From: an uncultured Pelagibacteraceae bacterium
GTDB taxonomy: Bacteria; Pseudomonadota; Alphaproteobacteria; Pelagibacterales; Pelagibacteraceae
Assembly: GCA_902595625.1 (NCBI GenBank)
Contig: CACJQQ010000002.1
Span: 1 to 64,000, forward strand
Direction of reading: 5' to 3'
Length of the DNA stretch: 64,000 nucleotides
Part shown: piece after piece, positions 46,654 to 55,690 of the stretch
Position numbering within the stretch: position 1 is the stretch's first letter
Layout of the letters: each line of letters begins with the position of its first letter
Program-made: the position numbers and the translations under genes
Notes under the pieces: generated by a model
Databases searched by the model: none
The model's input: only the letters and a program-made list of their open reading frames with translations
Told to the model about the DNA's origin: nothing

Positions 46654-47977
46654 TTTTATTCTCCAATAAATGTTGATCGACTAAATAAGGATTATTCAAT
46701 TTTTTCTTAATTAAAGGCTCTTCTCTACAACGGCTTTCCACTTCTTTCCTAAAATGTCTTAACAAACCCTGAACTGGCCAGGCTGATCCTTCGCCAAAAG
46801 CACAAATAGTATGACCTTCAATTTGTTTTGTTACATCAGATAGCAAATCTATGTCACTGAAAGTTGCTTTTCTTTTAACTACTCTATCTAAAATTCTCCA
46901 CATCCAACCTGATCCTTCTCTGCATGGAGTACATTGACCACAACTTTCATGTTTATAGAACCTGGCAATTCTAGCCATGCACTCAACAATATCCTGGTCT
47001 TTATTAATAACCACTATTCCAGCAGTACCTAATCCACTTTTATTCTCAATCAAAGAGTCAAAATCCATTGTTAACGTATCGCAAACTTTTTTTGGTAATA
47101 AAGGCATAGATGAACCGCCTGGTATAACTGCTTGAAGATTATCCCAACCTCCAACTACTCCTCCAGCATGTTTTTCTATTAAATCTTTCAGAGGAATCCC
47201 CATTTCCTCCTCAACATTACATGGAGCATTTACGTTTCCCGAGATACAAAATATTTTAGTCCCAGTATTTTTTGGTCTACCTATTGAAGCAAACCACTTA
47301 CCACCTCTTCTTAAAATTGTTGGTACAACAGCAACAGTTTCTACATTATTAACTATTGTAGGGCACCCATACAAACCAACTAATGCTGGAAAAGGTGGTT
47401 TTAGTCTTGGTTGACCTTTATTACCTTCAATGCTTTCCAACAAAGCAGTTTCCTCACCACAAATATATGCTCCTGCTCCATAATGAATATGGATGTCAAA
47501 ATCCCATCCAGACCCACAGGCATTTTTCCCTAAAAAATTTTTGGCATATGCTTGATCAATGGCTTCTTGTAGTCGCTTACCTTCATTAAGATATTCTCCT
47601 CGAATGTATATATAGCAAACATGAGCGTTAACTGTGTAACCAGCAATTAAACATCCTTCTATTAATTTTTGAGGCTCAAATCTTAAAATATCTCTATCCT
47701 TACATGTTCCAGGTTCAGACTCGTCTGCGTTAATTACTAAATAGTGTGGTCGTGAACCAACTTCTTTTGGGGCAAATGACCATTTTAAACCAGTTGAAAA
47801 ACCTGCGCCACCTCTACCTCTTAGTTCAGAAGTTTTTACTTCGTTAATTATCCATTCACGGCCTTTATTGATTAAATTTTTAGTATCTTTCCAATCATCA
47901 CGTTTTAATGAATTTTCAATATCCCAACCAAATTCATTATAAAGATTTTTAAATATTCTATTTTCTTTTTTAAGCAT
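46646..47977 (-). CDS. nuoF: NADH-quinone oxidoreductase subunit F (NADH/FMN)
   Basis: NuoF binds NADH and FMN and passes electrons to cluster N3. I start at ATG 47977 ([19 protein letters not shown]), which matches the family start and has GGGGG six bases upstream. The ATG four codons earlier lies in that ribosome site and would overlap nuoE more. The 443 residues include [13 protein letters not shown] near 56, [15 protein letters not shown] near 82, [18 protein letters not shown] near 165-182, [13 protein letters not shown], and [16 protein letters not shown] near 345 binding N3. Confidence 0.96.
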   Translation of the reverse strand: MLKKENRIFKNLYNEFGWDIENSLKRDDWKDTKNLINKGREWIINEVKTSELRGRGGAGFSTGLKWSFAPKEVGSRPHYLVINADESEPGTCKDRDILRFEPQKLIEGCLIAGYTVNAHVCYIYIRGEYLNEGKRLQEAIDQAYAKNFLGKNACGSGWDFDIHIHYGAGAYICGEETALLESIEGNKGQPRLKPPFPALVGLYGCPTIVNNVETVAVVPTILRRGGKWFASIGRPKNTGTKIFCISGNVNAPCNVEEEMGIPLKDLIEKHAGGVVGGWDNLQAVIPGGSSMPLLPKKVCDTLTMDFDSLIENKSGLGTAGIVVINKDQDIVECMARIARFYKHESCGQCTPCREGSGWMWRILDRVVKRKATFSDIDLLSDVTKQIEGHTICAFGEGSAWPVQGLLRHFRKEVESRCREEPLIKKKLNNPYLVDQHLLENKNA

Positions 47978-48575
47978 GTTTTCCCCCATTGCTAATTAAA
48001 ATTTTTTCCGGAGAAGTATTTTTTCTCCCACGATATGAGCCAGGTTTTAAAGGTTTATCGTTTATTAAAGATATGAGAATTTCTTTTGTACTTTTTTCAT
48101 CTAAGTCTTCATAGTAATCATCGTTTATTTGGACCATAGGGGCACTGACACAAGCTCCAAGACACTCAACCTCCATCCAAGAACAATTACCTTTTTTTGA
48201 AATTTCGTTTTCATTTTGAGAAATATTTTCTTTACATAATTTTACTATTTTATCAGCGCCTCTAAGCAAACAAGGTGTTGTTGTGCATACTTGTATAAAA
48301 TGTTTCCCTACAGGCGCAAGGTTGTACATTGTATAAAAAGTGGCAACTTCATAGACTGATATGTAAGGCATAGCTAGATAGTTTGCTATGAACTTCATTG
48401 CTGCCAAAGGAATCCAATTACCATTTTGTCTTTGAGCTAAATAAAGTAAAGGCATCACCGCACTTTTTTTATTTTTTTCAGGATATCTTTTTAAAATTTC
48501 CTCAGCTTTTTTTAAATTTTCATCTGAAAATTTAAATTCTTTTGGTTGGTTGTCATGTACTTTTTTTACGCTCAT
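47970..48575 (-). CDS. nuoE: NADH-quinone oxidoreductase subunit E (2Fe-2S)
   Basis: NuoE holds the off-path cluster N1a beside NuoF. The 201 residues have the thioredoxin-like fold with [14 protein letters not shown] near 97-110 (two cysteines). The matching pair is in [15 protein letters not shown] near 143-157. [20 protein letters not shown] and [17 protein letters not shown] precede these. The ATG overlaps the nuoD stop as ATGA. The order nuoA-B-C-D-E-F-G is intact with separate nuoC and nuoD, unlike the fused enterobacterial form. Confidence 0.97.
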   Translation of the reverse strand: MSVKKVHDNQPKEFKFSDENLKKAEEILKRYPEKNKKSAVMPLLYLAQRQNGNWIPLAAMKFIANYLAMPYISVYEVATFYTMYNLAPVGKHFIQVCTTTPCLLRGADKIVKLCKENISQNENEISKKGNCSWMEVECLGACVSAPMVQINDDYYEDLDEKSTKEILISLINDKPLKPGSYRGRKNTSPEKILISNGGKHA

Positions 48576-49747
48576 CTATCTACCTCTCCAAAAACTATAT
48601 CTAATGAACCAAGCACAGCAGGTACGTCAGCCAACATGTGACCGCGAATAAGGTAATCCATTGCTTGCAAGTGGGAAAATCCTGGAGCTCTTATTTTACA
48701 TCTGTAAGGTTTATTGCTTCCGTCAGATATTAGATAAACGCCAAACTCCCCTTTAGGTGCTTCTACTGCCGTATAAACATCTCCCTTAGGAACTCTATAC
48801 CCTTCAGTAAATAATTTAAAATGGTGAATTAGCGCCTCCATAGATTGTTTAATGTCATCTCTATTAGGAGGAGAAATTTTGTTATTAATAGATATAACTG
48901 GACCTTTCGGTAATCTCTCAATACATTGAAGTATGATTTTTACACTCTCTCTCATTTCCTCTATTCTACAAAGATATCTATCGTAACAGTCGCCATTTTT
49001 TCCAACTGGAATTTTAAAGTCTAAATCTTTATAAATTTCATAAGGTTGCGATCTTCTCAGATCCCATGGAACACCGGAACCTCTCAACATTACACCAGAA
49101 AAACTATGATCAAGTGCCTCCTGCTTTGAAACAATACCTATTTCAACATTACGTTGTTTAAAAATACGATTATCAGTTAGTAAGCCTTCTAGATCATCAA
49201 TTATTTTTGGGAAAGACTTACAAAACTTTTCAATATCTTCTACAAGTTTCATTGGTATATCTTTGTGAACTCCTCCAGTTCTAAAATAATTTGCATGCAA
49301 TCTTGAACCGGATGCTCTTTCATAAAAAGTCATTAATGTTTCTCTTTCTTCAAAGCCCCATAAAGATGGAGTTAAAGCCCCTACATCTAAGGCTTGTGTG
49401 GTTACATTTAAAATATGACTTAGAATTCTTCCAATTTCACAAAATATTACCCTTATGTATTTAGCTCTTATAGGTACTTCCACATTCAGCAATTTTTCGG
49501 CTGCCAAAGCAAAGGCGTGTTCTTGATTCATAGGTGCTACATAATCTAATCTGTCAAAATAAGGTAAAGCTTGGGTATAAGTTTTTTGCTCTATTAATTT
49601 TTCTGTTCCTCGATGAAGAAGACCTATATGTGGGTCAGCTTTCTCAACAATTTCTCCATCTAATTCCAAAATTAATCTCAATACGCCGTGTGCTGCAGGA
49701 TGCTGCGGTCCAAAATTAAGACTTAATGATTTAGTTTTTTTTACCAT
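48572..49747 (-). CDS. nuoD: NADH-quinone oxidoreductase subunit D
   Basis: NuoD (49 kDa type) forms the quinone headgroup site with NuoB. The 391 residues begin [25 protein letters not shown] near 8-32, which includes the conserved His pair near the quinone site. [15 protein letters not shown] follows, then [17 protein letters not shown] near 63, and [13 protein letters not shown] near 348. The C-terminus is [13 protein letters not shown]. It overlaps nuoC by 17 bases. Confidence 0.97.
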   Translation of the reverse strand: MVKKTKSLSLNFGPQHPAAHGVLRLILELDGEIVEKADPHIGLLHRGTEKLIEQKTYTQALPYFDRLDYVAPMNQEHAFALAAEKLLNVEVPIRAKYIRVIFCEIGRILSHILNVTTQALDVGALTPSLWGFEERETLMTFYERASGSRLHANYFRTGGVHKDIPMKLVEDIEKFCKSFPKIIDDLEGLLTDNRIFKQRNVEIGIVSKQEALDHSFSGVMLRGSGVPWDLRRSQPYEIYKDLDFKIPVGKNGDCYDRYLCRIEEMRESVKIILQCIERLPKGPVISINNKISPPNRDDIKQSMEALIHHFKLFTEGYRVPKGDVYTAVEAPKGEFGVYLISDGSNKPYRCKIRAPGFSHLQAMDYLIRGHMLADVPAVLGSLDIVFGEVDR

Positions 49748-50345
49748 CTTTTTCCATGTTTTTTATTTCTTTAATATAATTTGTTCCCTCCCAAGGGCTT
49801 TCGAAATCGAAATTTCTATAATTTTGCTCAAGCTTAACTGGCTCATAAATAACTTTTTTTTCTTTCTCGCTGTATCTAACTTCATTAAAGCCGGTTAAAG
49901 GAAAATCTTTTCTCAAAGGATGTCCTTTGAATCCATAATCAGTCAAAATTCTCCTTAGATCAGGATGGTTTTTAAATTTAATTCCGTACATATCAAAAAC
50001 TTCTCTTTCCATCCAATTAGCTGACGGAAAAATTTTAGTTAAAGAATTTATTGTTTGATTAATTTGAAATTTGATTAAAACTTTAATTCTTAAATTATGC
50101 TCATGAGACAAAAAGAGATAAACTAATTCAAATCTTTTTTCGTTTTCTGGATAGTCTACCCCAGCAATATCAATAAGTTGTTTAAACCTACAGTTTTCAT
50201 TTGATTTTAAAAATTGAACTACATCAATTAAATCACTTTCATCAATCTCAATGAGCAATTCTTCATTTTCAATAGATGAGTTTTTTATTTTACTTGAGAG
50301 CTCTGAATTAATTAATTTTTCAATTTTTTGAAGATTTAAAATCAT
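49731..50345 (-). CDS. nuoC: NADH-quinone oxidoreductase subunit C
   Basis: NuoC (30 kDa type) packs against NuoD in the peripheral arm. The 204 residues carry the family signature near 112-137: [19 protein letters not shown] followed by [13 protein letters not shown] and [12 protein letters not shown]. The C-terminal [12 protein letters not shown] is also typical. The protein has no cofactor. The ATG at 50343-50345 lies one base after the nuoB stop. Confidence 0.97.
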   Translation of the reverse strand: MILNLQKIEKLINSELSSKIKNSSIENEELLIEIDESDLIDVVQFLKSNENCRFKQLIDIAGVDYPENEKRFELVYLFLSHEHNLRIKVLIKFQINQTINSLTKIFPSANWMEREVFDMYGIKFKNHPDLRRILTDYGFKGHPLRKDFPLTGFNEVRYSEKEKKVIYEPVKLEQNYRNFDFESPWEGTNYIKEIKNMEKDGKKN

Positions 50346-50346
50346 T

Positions 50347-50883
50347 TTATCTTTTTAAAGAACCTTCTCTTCTTATTTTTTTTTGAAGTTGTAAAATCCC
50401 ATATAACAAAGCTTCAGCTGATGGTGGGCAGCCTGGAATGTAAATATCTACTGGTACAATTTTATCACAACCTCTCACAACTGAATAAGAGTAGTGATAA
50501 TATCCTCCTCCATTAGCACAGCTTCCCATTGATACAACATACCTTGGTTCTGGCATTTGATCATAAACTTTTCTAAGAGCTGGAGCCATTTTATTTGTTA
50601 AAGTTCCTGCTACAATCATCACATCAGATTGCCTCGGTGAAGCTCGTGGTGCAGCACCAAATCTCTCAAGATCATATCTTGGCATCGAAGTTTGCATCAT
50701 TTCTACAGCGCAACATGCAAGTCCAAATGTCATCCAATGTAAAGACCCTGTCCTAGCCCAATTAATTAAATTATCGCTTGAAGTAGTTATAAATCCTTTT
50801 TCTGCGAAATCTTTTGCTAAATCTTTAAATTCTTCTGGAATTTGTTTTTGTTTATCGGAATTTAAATTCATTTTTATTCCCAT
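50347..50883 (-). CDS. nuoB: NADH-quinone oxidoreductase subunit B (cluster N2)
   Basis: NuoB ligates cluster N2, the last Fe-S centre before quinone. Visible motifs are [14 protein letters not shown] with the tandem cysteines, [39 protein letters not shown] and [17 protein letters not shown]. Three starts are possible: GTG 50904, ATG 50883 and ATG 50871. I give 50883, which has AGGGG seven bases upstream; 50871 begins 2 bases after the nuoA stop and has GGGA upstream, so it is equally reasonable. The protein is 178 residues with the chosen start. Confidence 0.94.
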   Translation of the reverse strand: MGIKMNLNSDKQKQIPEEFKDLAKDFAEKGFITTSSDNLINWARTGSLHWMTFGLACCAVEMMQTSMPRYDLERFGAAPRASPRQSDVMIVAGTLTNKMAPALRKVYDQMPEPRYVVSMGSCANGGGYYHYSYSVVRGCDKIVPVDIYIPGCPPSAEALLYGILQLQKKIRREGSLKR

Positions 50884-51242
50884 TCTAACGCCCCTTTTTT
50901 CCACTCATATATAAATCCGATAGTCAAAACCCCTAAAAAAAACATCATCGACCAAAAACCTGTTGGACCTATTCCTCCTAAAGATATTGCCCAAGGAAAA
51001 AGGAAAGCAATCTCTAAATCAAAAATAATGAAGAGAATAGCAACTAAATAAAATCTTACATCAAATTCCATTCTCGAGTCATCAAATGCCTCGAAACCAC
51101 ATTCGTATGCTGATAACTTTTCTGGATCTGGGTTAGAGGGAGAAGCTAAATAATTAGCAACAATAAAACCTATGCTTAAAAATAAAGCTATAAATAAAAA
51201 TATTATTATAGATAAATATTCAGATAAAAAATTATAAATCAT
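50874..51242 (-). CDS. nuoA: NADH-quinone oxidoreductase subunit A
   Basis: NuoA is the first gene of the complex I operon and a three-helix membrane subunit. The 122 residues show [25 protein letters not shown] near 11-35. The conserved loop [44 protein letters not shown] spans about 43-86, and the third helix ends [13 protein letters not shown]. It starts 166 bases downstream of tRNA-Asp; no clear ribosome site is within 10 bases of the ATG. Confidence 0.96.
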   Translation of the reverse strand: MIYNFLSEYLSIIIFLFIALFLSIGFIVANYLASPSNPDPEKLSAYECGFEAFDDSRMEFDVRFYLVAILFIIFDLEIAFLFPWAISLGGIGPTGFWSMMFFLGVLTIGFIYEWKKGALEWE

Positions 51243-51408
51243 GTTTTTTTTATTAATACCTACCTCAATACCGTAGTTTGAGGATTCTTATATTAACAAT
51301 AACTCTTTATAACATTTTACATGTAAGAGTACAGGACAGAAGGAAGCATTTTTGTTGATTAAATAATAATGATTTCAAACTTTTTAGATGAAAACGATTA
51401 TCAACTAG
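51243..51408 (-). other. Non-coding gap between tRNA-Asp and nuoA
   Basis: This is 166 bases of AT-rich DNA upstream of the complex I operon. It should hold the nuo promoter or a processing site from the tRNA transcript, but I see no hexamer pair with proper spacing. A ten-codon ATG frame on the minus strand (ending just before an AATGTTATAAAG stretch) is too short to call a leader peptide. Confidence 0.5.
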
Positions 51409-51486
51409 TGGCGGGAGTGACGGGACTCGAACCCGCGACCTCCTGCGTGACAGGCAGGCGCTCTAACCAAGCTGAGCTACACCCCC
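51409..51486 (-). tRNA. tRNA-Asp (GTC)
   Basis: The minus strand folds as a full cloverleaf: acceptor GGGGGTG paired with CACTCCC (one G-T), D arm GCTC/GAGC, anticodon stem CCTGC/GCAGG with loop CTGTCAC (anticodon GTC), and T arm GCGGG-TTCGAGT-CCCGT (one G-T pair). The CCA end is encoded at 51409-51411. Confidence 0.96.
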
Positions 51487-51494
51487 TTACTTAA

Positions 51495-51570
51495 TGGTGG
51501 GCGGTAAAGGACTCGAACCTATGACCCTCTCGGTGTAAACGAGATGCTCTACCAACTGAGCTAACCGCCC
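51495..51570 (-). tRNA. tRNA-Val (TAC)
   Basis: Minus-strand cloverleaf: acceptor GGGCGGT with ACCGCCC, D stem GCTC/GAGC, anticodon stem TCTCG/CGAGA with loop TTTACAC (anticodon TAC), variable loop, T loop TTCGAGT. CCA is encoded at 51495-51497. It lies 8 bases upstream of tRNA-Asp in the same direction, so both likely come from one precursor. Confidence 0.96.
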
Positions 51571-51669
51571 TATTAAATAAAACCGAGATATACAATAAAA
51601 AATTTATAAAGTAAAAAAGTATTTAATTTGTAGTGTAATTTATATAAATACCAGTATTATTGATATTAA

Positions 51670-52194
51670 ATGATTTTATCTTGTAATTCATGTGGTAAAA
51701 AATTTGTAGTTCCGGATAGTGCTATAACAGCCTCTGGAAGAACGGTTCAATGTGGATCTTGTGGCAATAAATGGAAGCAATTTCCTATTAATGAAATTAA
51801 AAAAACACAGGCAGTTACAAGCGCTCAAAATAAAGTTTCAAAGGTTAAAAATTATCAACAAAAAGTAAACAAACCAAAAAAAATCAAAAGGACTGGTATA
51901 AAAAAAACCAGAGAAATAAATTTATATTCTCCAGAATATTTGGCTAAAAAACACGGGATCAAGCTAAATAATGAAGACGATAAAAAAGCTTTATCTAAAG
52001 GTAAAATATCTTTTGGGTTTTACAATTCTTTATTGTTATTTTTAGTGATAATTATAATTTTATCTAGAGGTCTTTATTTTTTCCAAGACTTTGTTGTTCA
52101 AAAATTTCCATTCACAGAATTTTATATAGATTATTTTTTTGAGAGTATAAAAAATATGTTTGAGATATGGAAAAATCTTATTTCTAATTATTAG
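51670..52194 (+). CDS. MJ0042-type zinc-ribbon membrane protein
   Basis: The 174 residues start with a compact zinc ribbon, SCNSCGKKFVVPDSAI then VQCGSCGNKWKQF, giving Cys5/Cys8 and Cys28/Cys31. A very basic linker follows (about 45-85, rich in Lys and Gln). One membrane segment lies at about 116-137 (FYNSLLLFLVIIIILSRGLYF), with a short hydrophobic/aromatic tail. This matches the MJ0042 finger family often found singly in alphaproteobacteria. Function is unknown; a cytoplasmic zinc ribbon on a membrane anchor fits the order of parts. Its last 11 bases overlap the end of the convergent fusion gene. AT-rich upstream DNA (51571-51669) shows no sure promoter. Confidence 0.8.
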   Translation: MILSCNSCGKKFVVPDSAITASGRTVQCGSCGNKWKQFPINEIKKTQAVTSAQNKVSKVKNYQQKVNKPKKIKRTGIKKTREINLYSPEYLAKKHGIKLNNEDDKKALSKGKISFGFYNSLLLFLVIIIILSRGLYFFQDFVVQKFPFTEFYIDYFFESIKNMFEIWKNLISNY

Positions 52195-54736
52195 TCTCTA
52201 AATCTTTAATATTAACAAAATTTTCAGATAAATTTAAATTATTTTTTTTAATATCATCAAAAAAATTCCAAGCTAGAACTAATATTGTATTTTTTTTATT
52301 TTTTATTTTCGATTTATCTTTAATAGGAATGTTAACTCCTGGTATAAATTTATTGTGTTTTAGTTTATTGTCTTCAACAATAAAATCGATTTCTTTTGAA
52401 ATTCCAAAAAAATTCAAGGCTGTTGTTGCTTTAGCGGGTGCGCCAAAGCCAATAATTGGATTGTTCTGCTCTTTAAGTTTTTTAATTTTAGCTAAAACAT
52501 TCTCTTTAATTTTATAAACTTTTTCTCCAAATCTTTGATAAGTTTTAAAATCTTTTATTCCAAATTTTTCCTCCTCTTTAAGCATTTTAGTAACGCTAGA
52601 CTCAATTTTAAATCTTTTGTCTTTTTTAATATAAACTCTTATAGACCCCCCATGTGTATTCACTCGTTCACATCTAAAGATTTTTGCATCAAATTGATTA
52701 AAAAAATAAACCAAAGATGTTAATGACCAATAATTGTAGTGTTCATGATAGATATTATCAAAAGTCAAATCCTTAAGAGTATTCATTAAATATTGAACTT
52801 CTATTATTATTGTGCCTTTTTTACTTAATAGACTTAGCATGCATTCGGCCATTTCCTTAAGTTTGTCTGAGTGAGCAAAAACGTTAGATGCTAAAATCAA
52901 ATCTGCATTTTTTTTTATCTTTTTAATATTTTTTTTCTCTAAAAAACCATTAAAGGTTTTAACTTTATTCTTATTTGCTAATCTTGCTAAATTTTTTGCC
53001 GGTTCTATTCCTAATACTTTTTTAAAACCTAAATCTAAAAAAGGTTTTAATGCAATACCATCATTACTCCCAATATCAATGATGTATGATTTTTTTTTAT
53101 TTAGTTTTAATTCTTTGGAATATTTTTTCGCAGCTTCAACAAAGTGATTTCTAAAAATTTTTGAAGTTGAAGATGTATAAAGATAATTTGAAAACATTTT
53201 TTTAGGATCAACTGCTACGGATAGTTGGCAATTGTGACAATTTTCACAGTAATTTACTTCGAGTGGATATAGGTCGCATTTTTCATTTTTTTTATTGATC
53301 AGATTATTTGCTAATGGTTGATATCCTAATGATACGACTCTTTTAAGATTATTATTACCACAAGATCGACATTCAAATTTATAACATTTTAATAATAAAT
53401 TTTTTTCTTTTTCGTCTACAAATAAATGTCTTATGGTATGAGTGATTCCGTAGTTTTCATGATCTCTTTCGCCTCTAACTAAATTTAAAAAAGTTGTATC
53501 TTTTGCAAATACCATTGTATGGGCTACATTAGGTTTAATGATTGATAATTGTCCTGCGTTTACTACTTGAGTAATTTTAGGTGCGTTGGGATTAATAATA
53601 TCTTGAAAAATTTCTATAATTTGTCCTTTTGTAAATAAACATTTTTGCTCTTGTTGAGGGTGGTAATGATTAGCTCTAATGGTTCCTTTTTTTGACTCTA
53701 TCATTCCAATTAAATTGATAGGCTCGGTTAACTCATGATTGCTAATCACTCCTCTTTCATCAATAAATAAATTTTCTCCATCTTTTACATGTTCTAAATC
53801 TTTAATTAATTTTTGCTTGGACCACTTTTGAATCATTTCTTTTATGTTTTGATCTAAATTATATAAAAACTCGAAACCAGAATTTAGTAGTTTTTTATTT
53901 GATAAAGAGAAACCCAAGTTAGGAACTTCATCATTGGTCTCTTTAAGTGAAATTTTTGGATTATGTTTTTTGCAAATTTCTGCTACTTCTTTTACTGTTA
54001 AGGTGTCTTTTGTCAAATTAAATGTTTCAGACTTAATATCATTTTTTTCTTCCATAAATTTAAAACACCTAGCTACATCTATTAAAGGAACAAGACTTTT
54101 TATCTGTCTTCCACCAGCAAACAATTTCAAGGTTCCATTTTGTGAGGCTATTTTTGAAAATAAATTTGGCATAATATCAATTCTCATTGAGTCAGTTGAA
54201 TATCCATAAACAGAACCAAGTCTTAAGATTACATAATTTTTCCCAGATTTTTTCAGTTGGTCTTCATTTACTGCCTTGGAAGAAGAATAAGATAAAACTG
54301 GTTTTGTTTTTTCGTTCTCTTTAATATCTAATTTTACTTCTTCTATACCCTCGTAAACTACATGAGTAGATGGAAAAATAATTTTACATTTGTTGCTAAT
54401 TGCATCTAAAATATTTTGGGTACCCTTTTCTCCTACTTCTTTAATTTTTTCATCTTGAACTGCTGATGACTCACTTTTTGTTCTAGGTACTTGTGTAACA
54501 CCTGCTAAATGATGCACAACATCAGCATCCTTAAAATATTTATTAATTAAGTTTTTATCCAATATATCTCCCTGAATAAAATCCATATTCCAATTTCTTA
54601 TTTGGTTGACTCTTTCTGAGATAAATCTGTTATCAATAACAATAATCTGATGGTGCCAGCTGACACCCGAATAAAGCTTACACAGCTCTGTACCAATATA
54701 TCCCAAACCACCTGTTATAATTATTTTTTTTTTCAT
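52184..54736 (-). CDS. Triple fusion: NAD-dependent epimerase + cupin + SAM C-methyltransferase
   Basis: One uninterrupted 850-residue frame joins three sugar-modifying modules. Residues 1-310 are a short-chain epimerase/dehydratase: GGLGYIG (9-15), Ser123/Thr124, Tyr150 and Lys154 of the YxxxK site, and RLGSVYGYS. Residues about 315-450 are a cupin resembling dTDP-sugar 3,5-epimerases or isomerases (ANHYHP with His357/His359, NVAHTM with His406). Residues about 451-850 are a C-methyltransferase of the NovU/TylC3 type: zinc cysteines 456, 459, 497, 500 and 503, SAM loop IDIGSNDG near 553, VNTHGGSIRVY, and a nucleotide-binding C-terminal part (IIGFGAPAKATTALNF). The likely product is a branched deoxysugar for surface glycan. 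The steps and substrate are inferred. Confidence 0.85.
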   Translation of the reverse strand: MKKKIIITGGLGYIGTELCKLYSGVSWHHQIIVIDNRFISERVNQIRNWNMDFIQGDILDKNLINKYFKDADVVHHLAGVTQVPRTKSESSAVQDEKIKEVGEKGTQNILDAISNKCKIIFPSTHVVYEGIEEVKLDIKENEKTKPVLSYSSSKAVNEDQLKKSGKNYVILRLGSVYGYSTDSMRIDIMPNLFSKIASQNGTLKLFAGGRQIKSLVPLIDVARCFKFMEEKNDIKSETFNLTKDTLTVKEVAEICKKHNPKISLKETNDEVPNLGFSLSNKKLLNSGFEFLYNLDQNIKEMIQKWSKQKLIKDLEHVKDGENLFIDERGVISNHELTEPINLIGMIESKKGTIRANHYHPQQEQKCLFTKGQIIEIFQDIINPNAPKITQVVNAGQLSIIKPNVAHTMVFAKDTTFLNLVRGERDHENYGITHTIRHLFVDEKEKNLLLKCYKFECRSCGNNNLKRVVSLGYQPLANNLINKKNEKCDLYPLEVNYCENCHNCQLSVAVDPKKMFSNYLYTSSTSKIFRNHFVEAAKKYSKELKLNKKKSYIIDIGSNDGIALKPFLDLGFKKVLGIEPAKNLARLANKNKVKTFNGFLEKKNIKKIKKNADLILASNVFAHSDKLKEMAECMLSLLSKKGTIIIEVQYLMNTLKDLTFDNIYHEHYNYWSLTSLVYFFNQFDAKIFRCERVNTHGGSIRVYIKKDKRFKIESSVTKMLKEEEKFGIKDFKTYQRFGEKVYKIKENVLAKIKKLKEQNNPIIGFGAPAKATTALNFFGISKEIDFIVEDNKLKHNKFIPGVNIPIKDKSKIKNKKNTILVLAWNFFDDIKKNNLNLSENFVNIKDLETNN

Positions 54737-54789
54737 AGAAAAATTAATTAATATTTACTTATATTATATTTTATTATAACTCAAATAAC

Positions 54790-55680
54790 ATGAATATATA
54801 TGACTGCTTCATGTATTTTGATGAAGACCTTCTTTTAGACATAAGGCTGAATTCTTTAGATAAATTTGTAAAAAAATTTGTAATCACTGAAGCGACTTAT
54901 ACCCACAATGGTAAGAAGAAAAAATTAAATTTTGACATTAATAAATTTCAAAAATTTAAAGATAAAATCACTTATATCATTGTAGAAAATCAACCCCAAA
55001 ACGTTCTTAAAATAGATGATACGGACACAAAAGAAAAAGAGGGAGAAAAACTTATTTTAAATGGTATGGCTAGAGATTATTTTCAGAGAGAAAATTTATC
55101 TAGAGGATTAAATAATGTTACCGATGAAGACTTAATTTTAATAAGTGATCTTGATGAAATTCCTAATTTAGAAAATTTAAGTTTTGAAAATGTAAATAAT
55201 AAAATAATTATTTTTGAGCAAAAAATATTATATTATAAATTAAATTTACTTTATGATAAATTTCTTTGGCACGGGACTAGAGCTATCAAAAAAAAGAATT
55301 TTTTATCTCCTCAGTGGTTAAGAAACATTAAAGCAAAAAAGTATCCAAAATGGAGATTGGATACTCTCTTTTCCAAAAAAAAATACTCTAATGTTGCTTT
55401 TGTTAAAAATGGAGGATGGCATTTTACATGCTTAAAAACACCTGAGCAGCTTGAAAAAAAATTATTAAATTATGCGCATCACTACGAATTTCAAGAAAGT
55501 GGTCTAAAATTAGAAGACATAAAAAAATTTATATCAGAAAAAAGAATTGTGTATGACTATAATATTGATCAAAAAAAATATAAGTGGTCAGGCCAGTCAA
55601 CATTAAAAAAATTAGAAAATAATTTTTTACCCAGTTATATTTCCAATAATTTAAATAAATTTACTGATTGGCTGGAATAA
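54790..55680 (+). CDS. Glycosyltransferase family 17-like protein
   Basis: The 296 residues match the GT17 group (beta-1,4-N-acetylglucosaminyltransferase-like): the start IYDCFMYFDEDLLLDIRLNSL, then KFVITEATYTHNGKKK near 29-44, a DxD-type SDLDEIPN at 119-126 for nucleotide-sugar/metal binding, and GGWHFTC near 218 with KLLNYAHHYEF. There is no signal peptide or membrane segment, so it should act in the cytoplasm or at the inner membrane face. It diverges from the triple-fusion gene with 53 bases between them and faces lon with 10 bases between stops. The pair looks like a small surface-glycan cassette. Acceptor and donor are unknown. Confidence 0.82.
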   Translation: MNIYDCFMYFDEDLLLDIRLNSLDKFVKKFVITEATYTHNGKKKKLNFDINKFQKFKDKITYIIVENQPQNVLKIDDTDTKEKEGEKLILNGMARDYFQRENLSRGLNNVTDEDLILISDLDEIPNLENLSFENVNNKIIIFEQKILYYKLNLLYDKFLWHGTRAIKKKNFLSPQWLRNIKAKKYPKWRLDTLFSKKKYSNVAFVKNGGWHFTCLKTPEQLEKKLLNYAHHYEFQESGLKLEDIKKFISEKRIVYDYNIDQKKYKWSGQSTLKKLENNFLPSYISNNLNKFTDWLE

Positions 55681-55690
55681 TTTACTAAGT

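Noticed and set aside
51409-55690. tRNA-flanked integrative element with att repeats
   Set aside because: No integrase or recombinase gene and no repeated copy of the tRNA 3' ends seen near 52184 or 55690.
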